Both the position numbers and the translations under genes were made by a program. A DNA stretch of 50,579 nucleotides from Candidatus Bealeia paramacronuclearis (GTDB lineage: Bacteria; Pseudomonadota; Alphaproteobacteria; UBA9655). Shown piece after piece: positions 42,193 to 49,758 of the stretch. The notes under the pieces were generated by a model. That model did not search any database. It saw nothing but the letters and a program-made list of their open reading frames with translations, and was not told the DNA's origin. The stretch lies in the NCBI RefSeq assembly GCF_035607555.1, contig NZ_JAVHWZ010000006.1, forward strand, positions 1 to 50,579. Reading direction: 5' to 3'. Numbering within the stretch: the first letter of the stretch is position 1; each line of letters opens with the position of its first letter.

Positions 42193-42407
42193 GAGTTTTC
42201 AACCTTCTTTTTGAGCTCTGAGATCTCAAGCCCCGTTGCAATGGCAATATTGACCCAGCCAAGACCATAGTTTCGCATATTGCGCGCCACCTGCACCAGA
42301 GCCTGTTCATAGCCGCGTCTTTGTGCCGCTTCAATCGGATCTTGACTGAGAGATGTTGCATATTGAGAGGGGGCAAGAGATGTGAGGGAGAGTGTTTCAA
42401 GGGTCAT
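42189..42407 (-). CDS. Hypothetical protein, 72 aa, with Rpn-tail-like helices
   Basis: Residues 25-70 (EAAQRRGYEQALVQVARNM, then IAIATGLEISELKKKVE) resemble the C-terminal tail of Rpn-family proteins, including the ATGL turn. There is no nuclease domain. It may be a free-standing tail module or a coincidental helix-turn-helix. ATGA overlap with the next gene. Confidence 0.5.
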   Translation of the reverse strand: MTLETLSLTSLAPSQYATSLSQDPIEAAQRRGYEQALVQVARNMRNYGLGWVNIAIATGLEISELKKKVENS

Positions 42408-42454
42408 GCCAGAACTTTATCAGACTGTGTTAACGCTTGCGAAGAGAAAAATGA

Positions 42455-42480
42455 CCTCCCAAAGGAGGCCTTGAGTTTTT
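42455..42480. terminator. Weak hairpin with flanking T/A tracts
   Basis: CCTCC-CAAA-GGAGG is followed by CCTTGAGTTTTT on the plus strand and by GTCATTTTT on the minus strand. It could end transcription from either side, or attenuate the minus-strand genes that begin at 42407. The rest of 42481-42714 shows nothing recognisable. Confidence 0.4.
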
Positions 42481-42714
42481 AACAGGAGTCAAATGCGCAT
42501 CATTCAACATCATGCATAAGGATATACACGTACAAGACATTCTCTATCACGTGGCTTGCCTGTTTGTCACCAGAAAATGGCATTGAATTTCTTATTGACG
42601 GTTGTGCAAACTTTAAGAAAGAATCATCTCGTCTTTGAGAGATGGTCAAATCATCCCTATGCTAACACCTCATAGTGGCCTCTCCTTTGCCTGCGTTTCT
42701 CAAAGACACCTTGT

Positions 42715-42791
42715 CGCGAGGTAGGACAGCCTGGTAGCCCGTCGGGCTCATAACCCGGAGGTCGCGGGCTCAAATCCAGCTCTCGCCACCA
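42715..42791 (+). tRNA. tRNA-Met, initiator type (CAU)
   Basis: 77 bases with encoded CCA. Initiator marks are visible: the acceptor starts C and ends C before ACCA, leaving position 1-72 unpaired, and the anticodon stem has three consecutive G-C pairs (GGGCTCATAACCC). The D-loop AGCCTGGTA is the initiator form. Flaws: an A-C mismatch in the D stem, a G-A mismatch in the T stem, and C in place of T at position 54. It may be functional but is somewhat degraded. It is close to a second tRNA in the same orientation. Confidence 0.85.
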
Positions 42792-42830
42792 CTCCTCTTG
42801 TCCTCTATACTCAAACAGTCACTGGCTTTT

Positions 42831-42904
42831 TGGGAGATAGTTTAGCGGTAGAACTTCCGGCTCTGGACCGGACGACCTTGGTTCGAATCCAGGTCTCCCA
42901 GCCA
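42831..42904 (+). tRNA. tRNA-Gln (CUG)
   Basis: 74 bases with encoded CCA. The acceptor TGGGAGA pairs fully with TCTCCCA. The anticodon stem TCCGG/CCGGA encloses CTCTGGA, giving anticodon CTG for CAG codons. The T-arm CTTGG-TTCGAAT-CCAGG is intact with one wobble. It lies 39 bases after the initiator-type tRNA and is probably co-transcribed. The virion genes here use CAG and CAA freely, so a translational supplement is possible. Confidence 0.9.
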
Positions 42905-42905
42905 C

Positions 42906-43442
42906 TTATCCGATACGCGCATCAACTGTCTCTTGAGGTGTCGATATTTGGAAGCGAAAGTGAAAGTACTCTCGCGGATCCGTCTCAAAGAATTTCTTCT
43001 CGCACTTCATAAAACCTCTCTCCCTATAAAAGTCAGACAACTTCTCGTGGGCATAAAGATGAATCGGACTTTTGGGATATGTGTCGCGTAAATAATTCAA
43101 GACGCGAGAAAAGAACACATGAGACAGGCCCGTCTTGCGTTCTGCCTTGTGCACGACAAAACGTGTTAAAAGAAGGCTGCCTTCGTCTTCAAAGAGAATC
43201 CGCATGTAGGCGGCCAGTCGTTCTTGCTCATAATACAGAACGTGATGGGCGCCCTTGTCCAATTCCGAGATGTCGGAAAAGATATGGTTGTGCTCACAAA
43301 TGAAGGTGTCTTGCCGCAACTTGAAGATGTCGTAACACTCAAACGCCGTCAGTTCGTCAAACGACTTCACCTTAAACATTTGCGGCTGTTTTTTTATGGG
43401 CATTCCTGAGATCCGACCCTGTTGCAGAGTCATCAGTCTCAT
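42906..43442 (-). CDS. GNAT-family N-acetyltransferase
   Basis: 178 aa, with the ElaA/AHL-synthase-like branch layout: FECYDIFKLRQDTFICEHN at the N-terminus, AAYMRILFEDEGSLLLTRFVVHKAERKTGLSHVFF around the acetyl-CoA loop, and a C-terminal YRERGFMKCEKKFFETD typical of GNAT. It transfers an acetyl group; the substrate is unknown. The R-x-x-G-x-x-G/A loop is degenerate (RKTGLSHV). The stop abuts the tRNA-Gln gene. The start is uncertain among in-frame ATGs at 43442, 43433 and 43403. Confidence 0.75.
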   Translation of the reverse strand: MRLMTLQQGRISGMPIKKQPQMFKVKSFDELTAFECYDIFKLRQDTFICEHNHIFSDISELDKGAHHVLYYEQERLAAYMRILFEDEGSLLLTRFVVHKAERKTGLSHVFFSRVLNYLRDTYPKSPIHLYAHEKLSDFYRERGFMKCEKKFFETDPREYFHFRFQISTPQETVDARIG

Positions 43443-43634
43443 CAGTTTTGAGGCACTCCGTCAAGAGGCTGCGGAAAATTGAGAAAAATCTTTGAGACGA
43501 CAGAGCATTTGGGCTTGACAGGTTTTGAGAAAACTCTGGCGTTTTGACTCGTTCTCACACAGGATTTTGGCCATTCGACATCCCGCAAAGGCTCTGTTTC
43601 TCTCACTTTTTTTCGAGTGTCGTGATTTTTTGTG

Positions 43635-43664
43635 TTGACTGTCGCGCGGATCAGATCGTAACCT
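43635..43664 (+). promoter_or_regulatory. Candidate sigma70 promoter for the recombination operon
   Basis: TTGACT at 43635-43640 and TAACCT at 43659-43664 are 18 bases apart. They lie about 70 bases before the first gene of a plus-strand operon (43736 onward). The gap 43443-43735 otherwise has no convincing gene; a minus-strand frame at 43442-43675 is considered chance. Confidence 0.5.
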
Positions 43665-43735
43665 AATCGTGGCATTAGGAAATTAGAAGTTTCCCAACGC
43701 CACTCATCATAAACAACTCTAAGAAGGAGCTGAAA

Positions 43736-43951
43736 ATGACTAACCTGTCTTTACGCCAGAACGGCGAGCATTTCAACACATTAAATTCTGAATCTGTGAC
43801 ACGTCATCTTGATGATGTCATTGCGGAGCTGGAATCGATCCGGAGAACCAATACGGGGCTCTTGCGAGACTTATCACGCACACTTCACCAGCTGGAGGCG
43901 TTAAGAACGCCACGGGTGCTGAACGAGATCCCCTCTCGGCGCGTCGCTTAG
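43736..43951 (+). CDS. Hypothetical protein, 71 aa
   Basis: First gene of the recombination operon, AAGGAG seven to eight bases before the ATG. One helical segment (LDDVIAELESIRRTNTGLLRD) with heptad spacing suggests a coiled coil. No family is known. It may be an early regulatory or accessory protein. Confidence 0.6.
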   Translation: MTNLSLRQNGEHFNTLNSESVTRHLDDVIAELESIRRTNTGLLRDLSRTLHQLEALRTPRVLNEIPSRRVA

Positions 43952-43997
43952 CTTTTTCCACGTCCCAATGATATTCTAATTTCAAGGAGATTGTCCT

Positions 43998-44420
43998 ATG
44001 AATTTACCACTTCCCCAAAGGCTTGTGCACGCGCCTGTTTTTGAGTCGTTCACACCGCAACGTCGCCGTCCCCACGTGCAGCTTCGCTTGGTACGGCCAG
44101 CGCCAACACCTGAACCTCAGGTCACACAAGATTCCGTGATGGATCTCATGACCGCGCGGGTCACACAAGAGATTAAAGCCCAAGAAGCGCATCAAGCGCG
44201 ATTGGCTCAAGATCCAGCCTGGCAGGAGCTTAAGGCAACACTCGCCCGTCGCAAAGCCGAACTTCACGCCCAAGGCCAAAGCGTCTTATTCCAAGACGAT
44301 GATGCGGAGGAGGCAATCCGAGACGAAGATGATGATCATAACGATGATTATCATCAAACTTTACGTGAGAATCGCGCCGATTACTACGCGAGCATTCATC
44401 TGTCAGGAGCAAGATCATGA
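43998..44420 (+). CDS. Hypothetical protein, 140 aa
   Basis: The N-terminus is basic and Pro/Arg-rich. The middle is helical (ARVTQEIKAQEAHQARLAQD). The C-terminal part is very acidic (DDDAEEAIRDEDDDHND). AAGGAG precedes the ATG, and the stop overlaps the YqaJ start by four bases. It may modulate the exonuclease-annealase pair; no domain is recognised. Confidence 0.6.
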   Translation: MNLPLPQRLVHAPVFESFTPQRRRPHVQLRLVRPAPTPEPQVTQDSVMDLMTARVTQEIKAQEAHQARLAQDPAWQELKATLARRKAELHAQGQSVLFQDDDAEEAIRDEDDDHNDDYHQTLRENRADYYASIHLSGARS

Positions 44421-45388
44421 ATACAACCATCATACGTACAACGGGTTTGTCCAAACAAGCCCGACAAGAACGACGTCATTGGATCCATGCGAGCGATGTC
44501 GCACCCATTCTTGGCGTCTCTCCTTTCAAAACGGCCTACGAGGTCTTTATCGAAAAGACGATGGATCTGCCGGAATTGGAAGAGGATTCCACAACATCCC
44601 AGCAAGAATGGGGATTGCGGTTGGAAGGCTCTATTATCCAAGCCTACAGGGAATCAACGGGATATCACCTTCATATCGGTCGTTGGCCTCAACGTGCGCA
44701 AAAAGTCTGGAAAGAAGCCTCTCTGCCATTTCGGGGCACGCCGGACGCTTTGGTTTTAAACGAGAAGGCCTCACGAGATCCTTCTCTCTGGCAACCGGTG
44801 CGGGGACTTGAGATCAAAACAACAGATGCGTTTAACGCAAAAGGATGGGGTCTCACCGGAACACGGTGGGACGGATCCGATCTTGAGAGCTGTCCAGTAC
44901 CTTATCATTACTACATTCAAGTCTTGAGTTATATGATTCTCTTTGATGTGAAAGCGTGGGATCTGGCCGTCTTGATCGGTGGCAATGATTACCGCCTCTA
45001 TCATTTGGAGTGGCACCAAGAGACCGCGGAGCTCATTCTTGCCACACTCAAAGATTTCTATAACCGGTATATGCGCACTAAAACAGAGCCGCCTTGCGAT
45101 TACAGCGCACCAGGCGTGCAGACAATTTTGAGTCGCCTTTATACACCTCAGGAAGACACAGAGATCACGCTTGACGATGCGGCCGCCGCAATCGCTTACG
45201 AAGCTCACGCGATGTGCCAGTTGTCAAAATCTGCGGCCGACAAAGCCAAAGCTCTCAAAGCACAATTGAGGCATCTCATGAAAACTGCATCCCTGGGATA
45301 TCTTCCCTGTGGCGGCAGAGTGTCCCTCACTCAAACTCGCGATGGCGCCCATCGCATGACTTTCCGTATTGATCAAGGAGAAGAATAA
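44417..45388 (+). CDS. YqaJ-family phage exonuclease (lambda Exo-like)
   Basis: A 323-aa PD-(D/E)XK nuclease that resects double-stranded ends for RecT-type annealing. Visible: RRHWIHASDVAPILGVSPFKT (DNA-end helix), WGLRLEGSIIQAY (conserved Glu), RGTPDALVL (catalytic Asp near 110) and GLEIKTT (E132, K134), followed by YYIQVLSYMILF with the conserved Gln. Its ATG overlaps the previous stop, and its stop is one base from the RecT start, so exonuclease and annealase are coupled as a classic pair. Confidence 0.93.
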   Translation: MNTTIIRTTGLSKQARQERRHWIHASDVAPILGVSPFKTAYEVFIEKTMDLPELEEDSTTSQQEWGLRLEGSIIQAYRESTGYHLHIGRWPQRAQKVWKEASLPFRGTPDALVLNEKASRDPSLWQPVRGLEIKTTDAFNAKGWGLTGTRWDGSDLESCPVPYHYYIQVLSYMILFDVKAWDLAVLIGGNDYRLYHLEWHQETAELILATLKDFYNRYMRTKTEPPCDYSAPGVQTILSRLYTPQEDTEITLDDAAAAIAYEAHAMCQLSKSAADKAKALKAQLRHLMKTASLGYLPCGGRVSLTQTRDGAHRMTFRIDQGEE

Positions 45389-46248
45389 TGACACACCTGA
45401 CAACTTATACCTCGGCAACACTTCCCAATCCACACGAGATGGACAATGCCTTAAAACTCGCCCAATTTGCAGCACAGAGTGGTTTCTTCCCAGCCTATAA
45501 AGGACGTCCGCAAGAAGCTGTCATGGCGATTCTTTATGGACAAAGTCTAGGGCTTGCGTGGGGACAGAGCCTCTTGAATATCACGGTTATCAATGGACGA
45601 CCCACGCTTTGGGGCGATGCGATGCTCGCTATCGTCAAAGCCTCCAGTGATTTTGAGTATTGTCACGAGACCTTTGACAAGGCCAATAAAATGGCGATTT
45701 GTGAGGTCAAACGCCATGGAGAAGCACCTCAGGTCAGGACGTTCTCCTACGAACAAGCACAACGGGCAGGACTCGCCAGCAAAGACAACTGGCGCAAGTA
45801 TCCCGAACGGATGCTCCAGATGCGCGCGCGGGCTTTTGCGTTACGAGATGTATTTCCTCATTTACTCAACGGTATTTATATGACGGAAGAAATGAGTGGT
45901 ACGTCACCATTGCCACCACGACAAGAGCCTGTTCCTCAACCTCAAACAGTTATCGCGGTGAAGGAGGAAGAACCTACACTTGAGACTCTGGAGACAACAG
46001 AAGAAACGGATTTTGCGGAGTCTCCGGTTACGCCTGAGCCTCAAACACCAGAAAATGATGAAGACAAGACGGCCGATGAGACTCTCAATGACACCAGCGA
46101 TGGAGATGCTGTTCAAAACGCATCGGCAAAACCGGATAACCTGGCAACGCTGGAGCTCGCACGTCTCAGACGACAGGCTCTTCAGGAACAAAAGCTCAGA
46201 AAAATGACGGTCAACATCGAGCGTCACTTAAAACGCGCCACCAGCTAA
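45388..46248 (+). CDS. recT: RecT-family single-strand annealing protein
   Basis: 286 aa. The core shows family hallmarks: ALKLAQFAAQSGFFPAYKG, PQEAVMAILYGQSLGLAWGQSLLNITVINGRPTLWGDAMLAIV, then WRKYPERMLQMRARAFALRDVFPHLLNG. The C-terminal ~90 residues are Glu/Pro/Thr-rich and disordered, ending in a basic helix. It anneals single strands exposed by the adjacent YqaJ exonuclease, giving phage recombination, genome circularisation or repair. An inverted repeat AAAGGAGG…CCTTCCTTT just after the stop may end the transcript. Confidence 0.93.
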   Translation: MTHLTTYTSATLPNPHEMDNALKLAQFAAQSGFFPAYKGRPQEAVMAILYGQSLGLAWGQSLLNITVINGRPTLWGDAMLAIVKASSDFEYCHETFDKANKMAICEVKRHGEAPQVRTFSYEQAQRAGLASKDNWRKYPERMLQMRARAFALRDVFPHLLNGIYMTEEMSGTSPLPPRQEPVPQPQTVIAVKEEEPTLETLETTEETDFAESPVTPEPQTPENDEDKTADETLNDTSDGDAVQNASAKPDNLATLELARLRRQALQEQKLRKMTVNIERHLKRATS

Positions 46249-46332
46249 TATGAAACGTAAAGGAGGGAGGCTGACACCTTCCTTTCCTTGTGAGCGTGTG
46301 CCATATTATGCAACGACAAACGAGAGGACATC

Positions 46333-46575
46333 ATGACATTTTCGCTCAAGCAAAATATGATCTTTTTTAAAAACCTCTGTAGCCTCATCGATTCTAAGTC
46401 TTTCAAAACTGATCTCTCGATCAGATACAATCAAAAGGCACTGACCTTGCAGCTCTCTGTCCAAAGCCATCAGGAACTGAATCCCAAAGAACTCTACTTG
46501 CTGAAGCAGAAAATGCAGGAATCATTGAGTCGTTCCCAACGCAAGATCATTCAAGCTCAAGAAGTGCCTCAATAA
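46333..46575 (+). CDS. Hypothetical protein, 80 aa
   Basis: Small basic helical protein, GAGAGGA before the ATG. The C-terminal half (LNPKELYLLKQKMQESLSRSQRKIIQAQE) is a charged helix. It is the last plus-strand gene before the convergent R-body cluster. ACTAG repeats at 46579-46595 lie between. Unknown role. Confidence 0.5.
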   Translation: MTFSLKQNMIFFKNLCSLIDSKSFKTDLSIRYNQKALTLQLSVQSHQELNPKELYLLKQKMQESLSRSQRKIIQAQEVPQ

Positions 46576-46588
46576 GAACTAGACTAGA

Positions 46589-47050
46589 CTAGACTTGAGC
46601 GGCGTTGATTTTGTTCTGGATCGCAGCGATTTTGTCTTGGTTTTCCCTGATCTTCTGGGCAATCAATTGCTCCTTTTGCGCCAGAGTCTTGTGAAACTGA
46701 GCAATGGTCTCCTCAACGGAAGGTGATGCGGCCGAGGGATGAAGAGATTTCGCAGACACAAGGCTCTCTTTGTAGAGTTGTTCTGACATCTGCCATAAGT
46801 ACGACATGACCTCTTTTGACGCCTCGGTTTTGTCATTATCAAGCGCCAACCGTAAGAAGGCACTCAAAAGCCGTGCCTGAAACAATCCGCGTGCGGGCGC
46901 AATAATCGGCTCCAAGGTTTCAGCGGTCAGTGTCTCGCTTTCCTGAAGATCTTTGATGTTTTTCAACATCTCATTAATGGAAAGCGTGACGCGCTTTTGA
47001 AAGTTCTCCAGAGCATCCATGAGCATCTTGTTCAATTCTACGGTCTCCAT
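46589..47050 (-). CDS. Hypothetical protein at the end of the R-body cluster, 153 aa
   Basis: Almost fully helical with two coiled-coil segments: N-terminal DALENFQKRVTLSINEMLKNIKDL and C-terminal EETIAQFHKTLAQKEQLIAQKIRENQDKIAAIQNKI. It starts two bases after the stop of the 71-aa reb-associated gene, so it belongs to the cluster. It has no RebB signature. It may be an assembly factor or regulator of R-bodies; no known domain. Confidence 0.6.
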   Translation of the reverse strand: METVELNKMLMDALENFQKRVTLSINEMLKNIKDLQESETLTAETLEPIIAPARGLFQARLLSAFLRLALDNDKTEASKEVMSYLWQMSEQLYKESLVSAKSLHPSAASPSVEETIAQFHKTLAQKEQLIAQKIRENQDKIAAIQNKINAAQV

Positions 47051-47052
47051 GG

Positions 47053-47268
47053 TTACGCCTCACTGATGGGAGTCTGTGCACTCACAGCTGATTGTGTTGC
47101 AGTAAGCGAATTGGAATCAATTGGGTCGAACGCCGTGGGTTCAGTTGTTGGCCTGGTTGCGGTAATGCAATTGACACCTTGTTCATCACAACTAGCCGCT
47201 TGAGTCTGAACTCTATCGACACACGATACGGGTTGAAGAGGATGTCCATTGATGGTTGTTTTTGTCAT
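47053..47268 (-). CDS. Truncated paralogue of the neighbouring 152-aa Reb-like protein, 71 aa
   Basis: The N-terminus MTKTTINGHPLQ, then TQAASCDEQGVNCI, matches the start of the upstream 152-aa protein (MTETTTNAWPLPQ, then NQATISGAQGVNFI). The long helical part is missing. Four cysteines are unusual in this cluster. It is probably a recent duplication reduced in length. Confidence 0.55.
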   Translation of the reverse strand: MTKTTINGHPLQPVSCVDRVQTQAASCDEQGVNCITATRPTTEPTAFDPIDSNSLTATQSAVSAQTPISEA

Positions 47269-47313
47269 TTTACATCCTTCATGTTGAGTGTTTTTGAATC
47301 ATGCGTTTCTTTG

Positions 47314-47772
47314 TTAAGAAGCATTCGGATGATTGGAGTTCGGGCCCGGAGGAAAGCTATTCAAAATCGCACTCGCATCTTGACCAATACTGACTGCAAT
47401 CGCCTCAGTGCCTTGCGCAGCGGTCAAAAATGCGGCCATGGCACTGGTGAGAGCCGCCACTTTTGGAGCCGACTCTACAGGATCTTCTGTCGCGACAATT
47501 TCCGCGATTTTCTTCTCAAACACGGCCGTCGTGGCTGTTGTCATTGACAGCGTGTTTTGCGCAAAAAGAGCGGCACTCTGGACCCATTGCGCCATTGATT
47601 GAGATACGGCCTGATAGGCGTTCCCAGGTCCGACCCATGTCGTGGGCGATAAAACGGACTCGTTGATGAAGTTGACGCCTTGTGCCCCAGAAATGGTGGC
47701 CTGATTCTTGGTATCATCCGCACCAGTCAATGTTTGCGGTAATGGCCATGCGTTTGTTGTCGTCTCTGTCAT
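47314..47772 (-). CDS. Divergent Reb-associated protein, 152 aa
   Basis: The middle part AYQAVSQSMAQWVQSAALFAQNTLSMTTAT follows the RebB core pattern (LYQ…S-Q-S-x-Q-N-A-x-F-A-Q-Q-Q), while the ends differ. AQGVNFI parallels TQGVNLIY of the RebB paralogues but lies before rather than after the helix. It may be a larger structural subunit. It stands on the same strand, 47 bases from RebB5. Confidence 0.65.
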   Translation of the reverse strand: MTETTTNAWPLPQTLTGADDTKNQATISGAQGVNFINESVLSPTTWVGPGNAYQAVSQSMAQWVQSAALFAQNTLSMTTATTAVFEKKIAEIVATEDPVESAPKVAALTSAMAAFLTAAQGTEAIAVSIGQDASAILNSFPPGPNSNHPNAS

Positions 47773-47819
47773 TACTTATCTCCTGGGAACCTTCAAAACA
47801 ATTCATCAAACAACGTTGA

Positions 47820-48053
47820 TTATTTGTTGATCAAGTCCATAATCTTGGTGGATCCGACTGTTGCAATTGCCGCACCAATCTGATTCATCTGTTGCTGAGC
47901 AAATGTTGCGTTTTGCATGGAGGTACTGAGTGACTGGGCCAATGTTTGATAGACCATCGACATCGCCATGGCGGGTGATTCCGCGAGCACCTTCACGTTG
48001 GTTTGCGTCACCGCATCCGTGATCTGTGAGTTAATTCCTATGGGATCTGCCAT
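47820..48053 (-). CDS. rebB: RebB-family R-body protein (copy 5), 77 aa
   Basis: Contains the diagnostic RebB core: INSQITDAVTQTNVKVLAES, then AMAMSMVYQTLAQSLSTSMQNATFAQQQMN. This paralogue is the shortest of the five and lacks the GVNLIYAVDTA tail of the others. RebB-type proteins polymerise into the coiled proteinaceous ribbons (R-bodies) that unroll on acidification. Confidence 0.9.
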   Translation of the reverse strand: MADPIGINSQITDAVTQTNVKVLAESPAMAMSMVYQTLAQSLSTSMQNATFAQQQMNQIGAAIATVGSTKIMDLINK

Positions 48054-48154
48054 TTGTCTTGTCCTTCTCTTTGAGAATCAAGCCCCGTTGCAATGGTTGC
48101 TCTTCGGAGTCTTGCTCTCGTTGTTTCTCTTTCTCTCTCGTCCAAAAGATCCAT

Positions 48155-48167
48155 TTGATTAAATCAC
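48155..48167. promoter_or_regulatory. 13-bp palindrome, reb copy A
   Basis: TTGATTAAATCAC differs from the copy before the portal operon at one base. It overlaps the stop of RebB4 and lies 102 bases upstream of RebB5. Confidence 0.35.
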
Positions 48168-48470
48168 ACGCGCACGCGCGACCTGCTCAGTGGCTCCACC
48201 AACAGATGCGGTGTCAACTGCATAAATTAGGTTCACGCCTTGAGTCGTTGCCGCCTGATGAATCAGATTGGATTGTTGCTGCGCAAATGTTGCGTTTTGA
48301 ATCGATTGTGACAATGAGTCTGTGACCGCTTGATAAAGACGACTCATCGCAACTGCCGCAGAAGAACCGAGTGTCATCACGCTTGTTTGGGTGATGTTAT
48401 CAGTCATTTGGGCATTCACTGTTCCCTCATTCGCTGATGTGGAATTGGAATTGATATTGGCTAAATTCAT
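48159..48470 (-). CDS. rebB: RebB-family R-body protein (copy 4), 103 aa
   Basis: Core: NAQMTDNITQTSVMTLGSSAAVAMSRLYQAVTDSLSQSIQNATFAQQQSNLIHQA, then TQGVNLIYAVDTAS. It is more divergent at the N-terminus (Asn/Ser-rich) and uses MTDNITQ in place of ITDAVTQ. The start at 48470 is preferred to 48491 because AAAGG lies eight bases upstream. Structural R-body subunit by homology. Confidence 0.92.
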   Translation of the reverse strand: MNLANINSNSTSANEGTVNAQMTDNITQTSVMTLGSSAAVAMSRLYQAVTDSLSQSIQNATFAQQQSNLIHQAATTQGVNLIYAVDTASVGGATEQVARARVI

Positions 48471-48594
48471 TGTCTTGCCTTTCTGTGGCAATATGCCTTT
48501 TCTGTCGTTTCAATTTCTCAAGCTCTCTCACCAAGCTGACGATGGGACTCTGCATGGGATCAATATGGACAAATGGAATTCTCCACTGTTCCTC

Positions 48595-48867
48595 TTACTG
48601 GAACGTGTGGCCCGGGGTCATATCGTTTCCCATAATCACAACTCGCTCTTGTGGCTTTTGAACCTGAATCACGGCATCCCTGACACTTGCCAGACTCAGA
48701 ATCTGATTTTGTGCCTGTTGTGATACCGCATTATAAGCGCTCAAAGCATGCGCATGACACATCGCTAAAACCTGTCCCGCTAAAGCAATCGATGGCGTCT
48801 CATCAATCACGAAGTGAATCGGCTGATAAGGCTGCTGAGCTTTAGAGTGAGATTTGCGTCGTGCCAT
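48595..48867 (-). CDS. Distant RebB-like protein, 90 aa
   Basis: After a basic N-terminus (RRKSHSKAQQ) comes ETPSIALAGQVLAMCHAHALSAYNAVSQQAQNQIL, which tracks the RebB core (E-S/P-A-x-A-x-x…L-x-x-A-x-Q-N-A-x-x-Q-Q-Q) at low identity. The ITDAVTQ motif is absent. Its position between two clear RebB genes supports a reb origin; RebC/RebD-like minor roles are possible. Confidence 0.6.
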   Translation of the reverse strand: MARRKSHSKAQQPYQPIHFVIDETPSIALAGQVLAMCHAHALSAYNAVSQQAQNQILSLASVRDAVIQVQKPQERVVIMGNDMTPGHTFQ

Positions 48868-48884
48868 GCTTGCCTCTCTTGATC

Positions 48885-49220
48885 TTAACCGTAAGGATTA
48901 GACTGTTTCATTGACTGCAACAAAAGCATGTTCAGTGCACTGGCAGGAAGATCAGCCTGTGCAACTTTCTTAGTTGCGTCTGCGACAGATGCGGTGTCGA
49001 CCGCATAAATCAGGTTAATACCTTGTGTTGTTGTTGCCTGATGGATCAAGTTCGATTGCTGCTGTGCAAATGTCGCATTCTGAATGGAAGTGGACAAAGA
49101 GTTAGCGGCGGCCTGATACAGATTGCTGGTTGCCACGGCTGCGGACTCTCCTAACACCTTGACGTTGGATTGCGTTACCGCATCTGTGATCTGATCATTG
49201 ACGGCTGTAGGGTAAGCCAT
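48885..49220 (-). CDS. rebB: RebB-family R-body protein (copy 3), 111 aa
   Basis: A full family pattern: VNDQITDAVTQSNVKVLGES, AAVATSNLYQAAANSLSTSIQNATFAQQQSNLIHQATTTQ and GINLIYAVDTASVADAT. It is nearly the same as copy 2 in the core (ATFAQQQSNLIHQATTTQGINLIYAVDTA identical), showing recent duplication. AAGGAGA precedes the ATG. Confidence 0.95.
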   Translation of the reverse strand: MAYPTAVNDQITDAVTQSNVKVLGESAAVATSNLYQAAANSLSTSIQNATFAQQQSNLIHQATTTQGINLIYAVDTASVADATKKVAQADLPASALNMLLLQSMKQSNPYG

Positions 49221-49299
49221 TGTGTTCTCCTTTATTCATTAATGTTTAACTTCAATGTCTTGCCAAGATTAATGAGCTCCTTCAAGAGACTCATGTTTC

Positions 49300-49620
49300 T
49301 TATTTATTCAATGCTTTCAACATGATGGTCATCAATGCATCAGCAGGAACGTCTGCACGTGCCAATTTCTCAGATGCATCACCAACAGCAGCGGTGTCGA
49401 CCGCATAAATCAGGTTAATGCCCTGTGTTGTTGTTGCCTGATGGATCAAGTTCGATTGCTGCTGTGCAAATGTCGCATTCTGAATGGACTGCGCCAATGA
49501 ATTGGCAGAAGATTGATAGAGATTGCTTAATGCCACTGCTGCGGACTCGCCCAAGACTTTAACATTGGATTGAGTCACTGCATCAGTAATTTGGTTATTT
49601 ACAGATGTAGGGAAAGCCAT
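49300..49620 (-). CDS. rebB: RebB-family R-body protein (copy 2), 106 aa
   Basis: Core VNNQITDAVTQSNVKVLGES, AAVALSNLYQSSANSLAQSIQNATFAQQQ and the GINLIYAVDTA segment. Very similar to copy 3, differing mainly at the C-terminus. AGGAGAT lies five to ten bases before the ATG. It is likely a main structural subunit. A palindromic site lies 76 bases upstream. Confidence 0.95.
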   Translation of the reverse strand: MAFPTSVNNQITDAVTQSNVKVLGESAAVALSNLYQSSANSLAQSIQNATFAQQQSNLIHQATTTQGINLIYAVDTAAVGDASEKLARADVPADALMTIMLKALNK

Positions 49621-49695
49621 AGTGATATCTCCTAGCTTTGGTTAACTGTGTGTTTCAGTTCGCTTCACTCTTGCCTGCGTTGCGAGACTCTGACT

Positions 49696-49708
49696 GTGAT
49701 TAAATCAT
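49696..49708. promoter_or_regulatory. 13-bp palindrome, reb copy B
   Basis: GTGATTAAATCAT matches the portal-operon palindrome except for the last base. It is located between RebB1 and RebB2, upstream of the run RebB2-RebB3, and might control it. Confidence 0.35.
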
Positions 49709-49758
49709 ATCTCACACTCCAGATCAAATTCGTGGAAGTCTGAGGGATTCTTTGCTGT

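Noticed and set aside
43442-43675. 77-codon minus-strand frame upstream of the recombination operon
   Set aside because: It covers a good plus-strand promoter candidate, is rich in Arg/Lys/Pro with no domain, and lacks a ribosome site.
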